This document shows, piece after piece, positions 7,223 to 13,934 of a stretch of DNA of 14,704 nt; position 1 is the stretch's first letter, and each line of letters begins with the position of its first letter. The stretch is from Pseudomonadota bacterium (GTDB lineage: Bacteria; Pseudomonadota; Alphaproteobacteria; Rhizobiales; Hyphomicrobiaceae): assembly GCA_023426855.1 (NCBI GenBank), contig JAEZBU010000226.1, positions 1 through 14,704 on the forward strand. The letters run 5' to 3'. The notes below the pieces were generated by a model, which saw only the letters and a list, made by a program, of their open reading frames with translations, searched no databases and was not told the origin of the DNA. The position numbers and the translations under genes were made by a program.

Positions 7223-8845
7223 CTATTTCTTGCGTGCGAAGGCGAAGGCGGCAACGCCGACACCGACCAGGAGACACAGGAAGAAAACGCCCCAGACGAC
7301 AAAGCGCGGCGCGCCATAGTCGCCGAATTCGGTAAGCCCCAGAGCCGTCAGCAGCAATCCGGACACCTGGAAAATACCGAGAGCCATCAGCAAGGCGTTG
7401 GTGCGGCGCGAGCCCTCGCGTTCCGCCAGATCGATAGCATCCTTGCGCAGCTCATACAGATTGTGCGTGAACCGCTCGATGCCGGCTGCGCGCTGCCCCA
7501 GGCCACGCTGGCGAACGATCTCGTCGAACATCGTGCGTTCGGTGGGATAGCGGAAGATATTCGGCAGCACGTGCAGCGTCTGATGCTCGAACAACTGCAC
7601 ACGTGCCTTGAGGTCGTCGCGGGCGAGCTGCGCGTTGCCGGCTTCCCGCGTTTCCGTCCATCCCGCGTGCCGCACCACCCGCTGGACGCGATCGATCAGC
7701 CGCGCGCTGCGATCGAGCAGGTACTCGTTATAGGACAGCACCAGATTGGTCAGCATGAAGTAGGGACAGCCACCGATCACATCGCGCATCTCGGCGAAAG
7801 AACGACTGTAGTGGGAATAGCGCAGGCACGACTGCGGATGGATCAGCAGCACCTCGCCATGCACGATGACAGCCTGCGAAAGACTGTCGATGACCTCGTG
7901 TTCGTCCTGATTGTCAACATCGAGAATGTTCTGGCTCAGCGCCGCCAGCGCCTGCGCGCCCGTATCAACGCGAAGCTTCTCGTCAGCCGCGGCGCGGCAC
8001 CACGTGATGACATCGTCATGGCGCTCGGCGCCGACGACTTCGACGGAGGCCGACCTCAGGTTCGACCACGTCATGCCGGCGACGCTGTTCCGCGCCTTGT
8101 CGCGCTGCTGGTCGGTCCAACCTGCCTTCAGCAGCACCGGGCGGATGAGATCGGCGAACACGTTGTCCGTGCTTTGCGGATCGGCCAGCGTGCGCAGCCT
8201 GTTGTTGACGAAGGTCGCGAGATCCTGCCCCTGCGCCGCGCCGATGTAGCGGAAGCTGATCTTCGAGCGGATGCCGGAGTGATCCTGTCCGTAGCCCGCA
8301 CTCGGCGAACTGACCAAACTTGTCAGCGCCGATACATGCAGCGGGTTCAGGACATTCGACGAGACGACACTGCCATCGGGCTGCTGCACCGGCGCTTGCA
8401 GCAGGAACGACGGCGAATAGACCACATGTCCGCTCTCGAAGAATGCGATGGCATCGCGGAATTGCGCCATGATCCGCACGGGTGGCACGGTGTGTACGTG
8501 GCCTTCCCAGATCGTCTCGATGGCGTCGATGTCGATTTCCACCAGTTGCGGCGGATGCGTCCAATCGGCGATCGGCTCGACCATGGCCGCGATCGGCAGC
8601 CGGCGGCGTCGCGTGAACGGCACGGTGACGTCAACGTAGAACGAGGCCAGCGGCTCGACGTATTGCGAAGCGACAGCGGAGCGCTCGATCTCATCATGCA
8701 CGAGGTCGAGCCAGGATGCGGGCGACGACGTTCCAGCCTCTCCATACCAGTGAGCGGCGGGAATGAAGCTGTAGCGCAACGCAACCTGCCCACCGGCCAG
8801 GATCGAACGTCCATCCACCTCGGACGCAACAGATGTCCCGTTCAT
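7223..8845 (-). CDS. Unknown membrane-anchored protein with two C-terminal TM helices
   Basis: A 540-residue protein whose family I do not recognise. About 480 residues of soluble sequence precede two closely spaced hydrophobic helices (about 482-505 and 515-537), separated by a roughly ten-residue loop. The protein ends in F-A-R-K-K. Arg/Lys before the first helix and after the second imply both termini are cytosolic (positive-inside rule). The region before the helices (about 355-480) is helical and charged. This layout recalls CorA-type channels, but the Gly-Met-Asn motif that ends TM1 in CorA is absent (T-A-L-G-L-T-E-F here), so ion transport is not supported. The N-terminal domain is mixed alpha/beta with no recognised catalytic motif. 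Start ATG overlaps the GNAT stop (ATGA), so the two are coupled. A MITE-like palindrome lies 55 bases past the stop. Confidence 0.8.
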   Translation of the reverse strand: MNGTSVASEVDGRSILAGGQVALRYSFIPAAHWYGEAGTSSPASWLDLVHDEIERSAVASQYVEPLASFYVDVTVPFTRRRRLPIAAMVEPIADWTHPPQLVEIDIDAIETIWEGHVHTVPPVRIMAQFRDAIAFFESGHVVYSPSFLLQAPVQQPDGSVVSSNVLNPLHVSALTSLVSSPSAGYGQDHSGIRSKISFRYIGAAQGQDLATFVNNRLRTLADPQSTDNVFADLIRPVLLKAGWTDQQRDKARNSVAGMTWSNLRSASVEVVGAERHDDVITWCRAAADEKLRVDTGAQALAALSQNILDVDNQDEHEVIDSLSQAVIVHGEVLLIHPQSCLRYSHYSRSFAEMRDVIGGCPYFMLTNLVLSYNEYLLDRSARLIDRVQRVVRHAGWTETREAGNAQLARDDLKARVQLFEHQTLHVLPNIFRYPTERTMFDEIVRQRGLGQRAAGIERFTHNLYELRKDAIDLAEREGSRRTNALLMALGIFQVSGLLLTALGLTEFGDYGAPRFVVWGVFFLCLLVGVGVAAFAFARKK

Positions 8846-9567
8846 GACAGCAGCCCCCGGAGAGCGACGCGCTCATTTTTCAGCGACTTCACAACAGCAA
8901 CGTGCTCGGCACTTTGACTTTGCTCAAGCGACGCGAAGAACTCATCGATGAAGGCTTTGACGTCCGCTGCGGGCAGTTCGCGCGCTTCGTGACCATCGTG
9001 CCCCAACGTTACCAGCATCAGATCGGTTTGCGGCGCCTTGTCCGTGCCCAGGCTCGGCTGAATGTAGGTGATGCCGATGCGCCGCCCTCCCAGCGCTGCG
9101 ATGATACCCAGGCGCGCTTCGGCATAGTGCCGGTCGGCATCCGTGGTCTGCGCTTCGGGACGCTCCACCTCGGCCACCACCAAAGGCCGCTTACCGTTGT
9201 TGTCGGCGGTGACACGCGCAATCGCGTCATCGACCAGACGCTTGGCCAGCCCCTGGCGCCGGCTTTCCGGCGATACGGCAATATAGGTCACAAGCGCGGC
9301 GTGGCTGGCGCGGAAGTACTCGATGACGATGCCACCGAGCACAGCGCCGTCCGCCACCCGCCGCGCGATAACCAGATGCAGAATGGGCGCCGGCGGCGGC
9401 TGGTCCTCGTCGAGCAGAGGCAACCACACGTCAGGCGTCTCGGACTGATCCGGCTTCGGAAATGCCTCGCGATACACCGCCTCGTAGAACGCCCAGCACA
9501 AGGCATGGCGCTGCGTCCGGTCAGCAATGTCCGATCTGAGATCGATCAATTCAATCGAATCAGGCAC
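8842..9567 (-). CDS. GNAT family N-acetyltransferase
   Basis: A 241-residue acetyl-CoA-dependent acyltransferase. The acetyl-CoA pyrophosphate-binding loop (motif A, R/Q-x-x-G-x-G/A) is R-R-Q-G-L-A at residues 103-108. It follows strand V-T-Y-I-A-V-S (about 93-99) and leads into helix K-R-L-V-D-D-A. A second strand, L-V-V-A-E-V-E-R-P (about 129-137), fits motif B. The N-terminal A-F-Y-E-A-V-Y-R-E-A-F-P segment and a charged extension past residue 190 make it longer than minimal GNATs of about 150. The substrate cannot be inferred. Start is GTG at 9565-9567, with AAGGA 8 bases upstream on the minus strand. It is the first gene of an operon with the two-TM protein, overlapping it by four bases, which suggests a shared task such as modifying that partner. 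That is inference. Confidence 0.85.
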   Translation of the reverse strand: MPDSIELIDLRSDIADRTQRHALCWAFYEAVYREAFPKPDQSETPDVWLPLLDEDQPPPAPILHLVIARRVADGAVLGGIVIEYFRASHAALVTYIAVSPESRRQGLAKRLVDDAIARVTADNNGKRPLVVAEVERPEAQTTDADRHYAEARLGIIAALGGRRIGITYIQPSLGTDKAPQTDLMLVTLGHDGHEARELPAADVKAFIDEFFASLEQSQSAEHVAVVKSLKNERVALRGLLS

Positions 9568-9826
9568 CTAGCCGGTCCTTCCTTCACGGTCCCGTAAGTC
9601 ATGGATATCGCATCCCGGACGGTCGCCTGTCGACAGGGCAGCTTTAATGCGTCCGCAGCGGATTTAAGGTGCATACGCATCCATGCATCGTCTGCCGGCG
9701 CAAAGCCCGGACAGATCGGATTTTGGGGTTGTGTCGGTCAAGGCCTGGACCCACCTGTGAAAGCAGGCTCTAACTCCTGCCCGTGCATTCCCGCCATAGT
9801 CCAATTGATCGAGGAAACGTTCGTCC
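9568..9826. other. Divergent intergenic region, 259 bp
   Basis: This region separates the GNAT operon (minus) from the CoA-transferase gene (plus), so both promoters should lie here. It holds the perfect palindrome at 9626-9637. Small frames present have no good start signal or protein character. I see no convincing -35/-10 pair or RNA gene. Confidence 0.5.
9626..9637. promoter_or_regulatory. 12-bp perfect palindrome in divergent promoter region
   Basis: CCTGTCGACAGG is a perfect palindrome, 59 bases upstream of the GNAT start and 190 upstream of the CoA-transferase start. Its position suits an operator controlling the GNAT operon, but no matching regulator is nearby. Confidence 0.3.
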
Positions 9827-11701
9827 GTGAATACACTCAGCCTGCAGGATGCAGCACGTTGCGCCGAGGTCATCATTGACAGGGTCGGCCACGACGTCCG
9901 CTTGGCTGTACCGATCGGCATAGGCAAGCCAATTCACCTGCTGAATGCGCTGTACCGCCTTGCCGAGAACGACCGACGTATCAAACTGACGATCTTCACC
10001 GGGCTGACGCTGTCGCGGCCCCGCTTCGGCGACGACCTGCAGCGACGCTTTGCCGAACCGATGCTCGACCGGCTGTTCGCGAGCTATCCCGAGCCGCTGT
10101 ATGTGGAGGCGCTGCGTAAGGACAACGTGCCGCCGAACATAACCATCAACGAGTTCTTCCTGCAGGCGGGCGCGTGGCTGTCAAGCGGCGCGGTCCAGCG
10201 CAACTACGTCAGCCTCAACTACGCGCATGTCGGCCCGCATCTGGAGCGCGTCGGGGTTAACGTTCTGGCGCAGCTCGTTGCACCGTCAGCGCAGCCAAAC
10301 GGCACCCGCGTCAGTCTCAGTTCCAACACTGACGTCACACTCGATTTGATGCCGTATATCGAGGCGAAACGCAGCGCGGGCCAACCGATCGTCGTTGCCG
10401 CCGAGATCAACGGCAACCTCCCCTACATGCCGGGCGACGCCGAGGTAGAGCGCGCGGAGTTCGATGTCATCCTGGAATCCGGTGGGCAGCCCTATGACCT
10501 GTTCGGCCCGCCCAAGGAGCCTGTCTCTCTGGTCGACTACGCCATGGGCCTGCATGCCGCCACGTTGATCAAGGACGGCGGTACGCTGCAGATCGGCATC
10601 GGATCGTTCGCCGATGCGCTCGCGCACGCGCTCGTCCTACGCCATACGAACAACGCCGCATTCCGCGATCTCCTGCATCGGCTCGGCACACCGCTGCCAG
10701 ACGACGCAGAGCTTTCGCCCTTCGCGACCGGCCTCTACGGCTGCACGGAGATGCTGGTCGATGGCTATCTGGCATTGAAGAAGGCCGGGATCCTCCGCCG
10801 TACCGTGCCCAATCCGAAGGGCGGCCGGACCCTCCTGCACGCCGGCTTCTTCATCGGCAACCAGACGTTCTATCGGGAACTGCGCCAGATGCCGGCCGAC
10901 GAACTGGCCGAGATTTGCATGACCGGCATCTCCTACACCAACACGCTGAATGGTGACGTCGCCCGTAAGCGCGCCGAACGCGTCTATGCCCGCTTCGTCA
11001 ATACGGCCATGACGGCGACTGTGCTCGGCGCAGTGTCATCAGACGCATTGCCGGATGGCCGCGTGGTCAGCGGCGTCGGCGGTCAGCACGACCTCGTCAG
11101 CATGGCGCATGAACTCGAAGGCGCCCGTTCCATCATCGCGGTGCGCAGCACGCGACGCCAGATCCGCGCCACCACATCGAACATCGTGGCCAGCTATGCC
11201 AACACCACCGTGCCGCGTGCCCTGCGCGATATCATCGTGACGGAATACGGCATCGCCGACATTCGCGGCAAATCGGACAGCGAGACCATCGCCGCAATGT
11301 TGAGCATCACCGATGCCGCCTTCCAGAGTGATCTGCTGGACACGATGAAGAAGGCGAAGAAATTGCCTTCTGATCCCGCGCTGCCCGTCCGCGCAGCAAG
11401 CAATACGCATCAGCGCGTCTCGGAAGCCCTGTCGCCGGCGCGCCGCGACGGTCTTCTGCCGCAGTTCCCTCTCGGTTCGGACATGACGGACGTCGAGCAG
11501 GCGCTGATCGGTCCGTTGCAGAGTTTGAAAAACGCCAGTCGCCTGGATCTGGCACGCATGGCTCTCGCGGGCCTGCGCGCCGGCGATCTGCAGCCCGGCG
11601 AAACCGCTGCCCTCGAAAGATTGGGCCTGACCACCCCGACGACTTGGAGCGATAAAGTGCAACGTGCCCTGGTTCTCGGCGCGATCCGGCGGCGCGCTTA
11701 G
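9827..11701 (+). CDS. Acetyl-CoA hydrolase/CoA-transferase family protein
   Basis: A 624-residue member of the acetyl-CoA hydrolase/transferase (Cat1-like, class I CoA-transferase) superfamily. These enzymes move CoA between carboxylic acids or hydrolyse acyl-CoA through a glutamyl-CoA thioester. The likely catalytic glutamate is E308 in G-C-T-E-M-L-V-D-G, aligned by pattern with the T-E-M/L-x-x-D-G motif of the family. The C-terminal domain is clear: V-S-G-V-G-G-Q-H-D at residues 414-422, then the T-S-N-I-V and T-V-P-R-A-L-R-D-I-I-V-T-E-Y-G-I-A-D-I-R-G region. It is longer than Cat1-type enzymes (about 500), with extra N-terminal and mid-protein sequence and a helical tail. Start GTG at 9827 has GAGGAA at 9811-9816. 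The substrate acid cannot be told. A stem-loop follows the stop; the next gene is an unrelated exported protein. Confidence 0.88.
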   Translation: MNTLSLQDAARCAEVIIDRVGHDVRLAVPIGIGKPIHLLNALYRLAENDRRIKLTIFTGLTLSRPRFGDDLQRRFAEPMLDRLFASYPEPLYVEALRKDNVPPNITINEFFLQAGAWLSSGAVQRNYVSLNYAHVGPHLERVGVNVLAQLVAPSAQPNGTRVSLSSNTDVTLDLMPYIEAKRSAGQPIVVAAEINGNLPYMPGDAEVERAEFDVILESGGQPYDLFGPPKEPVSLVDYAMGLHAATLIKDGGTLQIGIGSFADALAHALVLRHTNNAAFRDLLHRLGTPLPDDAELSPFATGLYGCTEMLVDGYLALKKAGILRRTVPNPKGGRTLLHAGFFIGNQTFYRELRQMPADELAEICMTGISYTNTLNGDVARKRAERVYARFVNTAMTATVLGAVSSDALPDGRVVSGVGGQHDLVSMAHELEGARSIIAVRSTRRQIRATTSNIVASYANTTVPRALRDIIVTEYGIADIRGKSDSETIAAMLSITDAAFQSDLLDTMKKAKKLPSDPALPVRAASNTHQRVSEALSPARRDGLLPQFPLGSDMTDVEQALIGPLQSLKNASRLDLARMALAGLRAGDLQPGETAALERLGLTTPTTWSDKVQRALVLGAIRRRA

Positions 11702-11702
11702 T

Positions 11703-11733
11703 CAAGGCATTGTGAATGCACAAACCTGCCTTG
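11703..11733 (+). terminator. Stem-loop just after the CoA-transferase stop
   Basis: CAAGGCA (11703-11709) + TTGTG (11710-11714), loop AATG, CACAA (11719-11723), 3-base bulge, TGCCTTG (11727-11733): twelve base pairs beginning two bases past the stop. There is no T tract, so it is not a textbook intrinsic terminator. It may be an mRNA 3'-end-protecting or factor-assisted terminator structure. Confidence 0.4.
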
Positions 11734-11776
11734 CCGGTCGCAAACTGACCAAAGTTCTGTCCTACTGGCGGGCATC

Positions 11777-12904
11777 ATGATTCGTGCTCAACTCGACCTC
11801 GAACGCGCAGCTTCGCGCGCTGCGATGACATTGCGTCATGCCACCTTGTGCATTGCGGCGGTGGTGGCCGTCACGACATCATTGGCATCTACGCGCGCTG
11901 ACGCCTGTTCCGGCTCCGCCGCCGGGATTTCCGTGACCTGCGTCGAGCAATATCGCGGCTCACGGCTGAACGATCTGATCGCCAACGATCCGGCCTACGG
12001 CCGCGCCGACAGCCGGCTCAATGGGACCGCCTGGATCGGTCAGGACTGGTCGAGCGTGCCGTTCGCCCTGTCGCCGGCAGACAATGACTGGAAGCTGCGC
12101 ACCAGTTCCGTGCATTGGGGCTCCTACGCCAACTTCACGACGGCAAAGAAGATCGAAGACGCGAAAGCGCTGGCGCCGGAAGGTTTCCAGATGCCGAAAC
12201 TGGCAACGCCGCGCGCCAACCAGCGCTTCCAAGTCTGGAGCGCGATGGATCTGAACGCCATCGATGACGGCGCACCCGATGGCATGCGCGGCAGCGTCGG
12301 CGCCGATTACCGACTGAGCCCGCGCAGCGTGCTGGGCATCATGGTCGACCGGCGCAGCACATCGGCGAGCGGCGTTCCGCTGTCCGAAAAAGACCAGACC
12401 CTCGCCACCTATTTCGCGCTCAAACTGAATTCCAAGATGACCTTCGACACCACCGCGCAGTTTGGCACCAGTCAGGGCTCGCTGTCCGGCGAAGCGTTCG
12501 ATGCGCACCAGAGCCTGGTGCAGGCACGACTGCGCGGCAACTGGGCCTATGGCCGGATGCAATTCGCGCCGACCATCGCGCTGACCCATGGCATCGAGCA
12601 TCTCGGCGTCGAGGCGGACGGCACTTCGCAGCAACAAAGCACCATGACATTCATGCCGCGCATCAGCCGCCCGTTCAAACTCGACGACGGCCAGACGATG
12701 GAACCATTCCTTCAATACAAAAGCGAGATCCCGATCGGCGCGATGGATCTCGGCAACGAGGGCTTGCAGTCGCTCGGCACGGGCGTCACCTTCGCCAAAC
12801 CGAACGAATACACCTTCAGCGTAACGACCGACGTACAGGGCATCGCGGCGGACGAGCAGACCAACGTCAGCAGCCGGTTCCAGTTCAAGGTTCCGTTAAA
12901 GTAA
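11777..12904 (+). CDS. Exported protein, probable outer-membrane beta-barrel
   Basis: A 375-residue protein with a signal peptide: a basic start, hydrophobic core C-I-A-A-V-V-A-V, and probable cleavage after A-D-A (residue 43). Two Cys early in the mature part (C44, C55) could form a disulfide. From about residue 170 the sequence alternates in amphipathic beta strands, for example G-S-V-G-A-D-Y-R-L and S-V-L-G-I-M-V-D-R-R, then T-L-A-T-Y-F-A-L-K-L and R-L-R-G-N-W-A-Y-G. It ends in R-F-Q-F-K-V-P-L-K. This resembles a porin or autotransporter-type barrel, but only about 125 residues precede it, so no large passenger exists. Start is uncertain: ATG 11777 has weak GGCGGG upstream; ATG 11825 would give a tidier 27-residue signal peptide but has no binding site. 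Family and ligand are unknown. Confidence 0.7.
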   Translation: MIRAQLDLERAASRAAMTLRHATLCIAAVVAVTTSLASTRADACSGSAAGISVTCVEQYRGSRLNDLIANDPAYGRADSRLNGTAWIGQDWSSVPFALSPADNDWKLRTSSVHWGSYANFTTAKKIEDAKALAPEGFQMPKLATPRANQRFQVWSAMDLNAIDDGAPDGMRGSVGADYRLSPRSVLGIMVDRRSTSASGVPLSEKDQTLATYFALKLNSKMTFDTTAQFGTSQGSLSGEAFDAHQSLVQARLRGNWAYGRMQFAPTIALTHGIEHLGVEADGTSQQQSTMTFMPRISRPFKLDDGQTMEPFLQYKSEIPIGAMDLGNEGLQSLGTGVTFAKPNEYTFSVTTDVQGIAADEQTNVSSRFQFKVPLK

Positions 12905-12927
12905 GAGAGGCGTCGATAGCGCCCCTC
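12905..12927. terminator. Bidirectional stem-loop between convergent genes
   Basis: GAGAGGCG (12905-12912) pairs with CGCCCCTC (12920-12927) over 8 bp with one A/C mismatch and a 7-base loop. It fills the 21-bp gap between the outer-membrane gene stop and the kinase gene stop and overlaps the latter. Position suggests a shared terminator, though there is no T tract. Confidence 0.4.
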
Positions 12928-13726
12928 AAGCGGTCAACCCCAATTCCCCCGCTGCCATCTGCGCGACGGCGATATCCGTATTAGCCGGCATATCATCGTC
13001 CAGGAACCAAACTGCTGACAGTCCGGCGTAGGCCATGATCCAGCGCAATAGCCGCTCGCGCTCGATGTTCGCGGCTTCCGTGACGACAGAAAGCTGTCTC
13101 AGAAACCGCTCCGGCTGCACCGCCGTCGGCAGATCCGGATTGCAGAAGATGTTGGCGAAATCGAACCCGCGATCGCCGATCAGCCGCTTCGGGTCGATGG
13201 CCAGCCAGCCGCGCTCTCCGAAATCCAGAATGTTCAGATGATGGATGTCGCCGTGCAGGACGCTGATCTCGCGCTGAGCCGGCAACAGCTTGCGGGCAAC
13301 TTCAGCGCACGTCTTCAGCACGCCGCCATGACGTGCCGCCCCAGGCTCCAGAGCCGCGAACCACCGCTCCAGCGGAATGACATCCGGCATCGGCTGATCC
13401 CGCGGCGCATGAAGCTCAGCCGCGACGCGACACATGATCCGGCTGGCCTCGTCGTCCGCGCCGTTCATCGCCATATCGAGCAGTGAACGCGTGCCCTCCG
13501 CACGCTCCAGCACCACGGCATCTGCATCCCGCGCATACACGCGCGCCGCACCATGGCCGTCCCACCAAGCCATTAACCCGGAGCCAAACTTTTCTTCCGC
13601 CTCGATTGCTACTTTCAGCATAGCCGGCATGCCCCGCCAACGCACCGGCAGCAGCCTGCTGCTGTGCGTGATGATCGGATCGCCGTCTTGCGCCAGATCC
13701 CAATGTTTCAGGTACTTACCGAACAT
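12926..13726 (-). CDS. Aminoglycoside/hydroxyurea phosphotransferase-like kinase (APH(6)/Hur type)
   Basis: A 266-residue small-molecule kinase of the APH fold, closest in character to the streptomycin 6-kinase/hydroxyurea family. The phosphate-binding lysine is probably K38 in A-M-L-K-V-A, paired with E74 in the V-V-L-E-R hinge. The catalytic loop is H158-G-D160-I-H162-H-L-N165, with D160 as catalytic base and N165 binding Mg2+. The second metal ligand is D178 in A-I-D-P-K, and G-D-R-G-F-D-F-A-N follows, as in APH enzymes. The kinase set is complete. Family members phosphorylate streptomycin-like drugs, but many chromosomal copies have no known resistance role, so substrate and phenotype are open. 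Start ATG is at 13724-13726. It is a single gene, divergent from the dehydrogenase gene and convergent with the outer-membrane gene. Confidence 0.85.
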   Translation of the reverse strand: MFGKYLKHWDLAQDGDPIITHSSRLLPVRWRGMPAMLKVAIEAEEKFGSGLMAWWDGHGAARVYARDADAVVLERAEGTRSLLDMAMNGADDEASRIMCRVAAELHAPRDQPMPDVIPLERWFAALEPGAARHGGVLKTCAEVARKLLPAQREISVLHGDIHHLNILDFGERGWLAIDPKRLIGDRGFDFANIFCNPDLPTAVQPERFLRQLSVVTEAANIERERLLRWIMAYAGLSAVWFLDDDMPANTDIAVAQMAAGELGLTA

Positions 13727-13822
13727 GCCTGCCGAACTTTCCCTCGCGCAAGGTTGCAGGAACAGGAGCCCTGCGAAGCCGACAATTACCCTGCCCGCGG
13801 GACCGATTTGCCCCCAAAGGGA

Positions 13823-13850
13823 TTGACTCCCGGCCCCGCTACACTAAATC
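13823..13850 (+). promoter_or_regulatory. Weak sigma70-like promoter candidate
   Basis: TTGACT (13823-13828), a 16-base spacer and TAAATC (13845-13850) lie 85 bases upstream of the dehydrogenase's TTG start. The -35 is close to consensus and the -10 matches only three of six positions. An overlapping TACACT (13840-13845) is nearer -10 consensus but has no good -35. Confidence 0.3.
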
Positions 13851-13934
13851 CGCGCGACGCAGGCATTTTGTCAGCGAAGCGTCGTCATCCTTTGTCACAA
13901 TGAGGTGTTGAACCTCTAGCTCTGGGAGATCGAA

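Noticed and set aside
7223..8845. Calling the two-TM protein a CorA magnesium transporter
   Set aside because: The helix pair is C-terminal as in CorA, but the signature Gly-Met-Asn at the end of the first helix is absent and the N-terminal domain is not recognisably CorA.
7463..8917. Long plus-strand open frame (484 codons) opposite the two-TM protein and GNAT genes
   Set aside because: It lies antisense to two coupled genes and its translation is rich in Arg, His and Gln with no domain, typical of an antisense shadow in GC-rich DNA.
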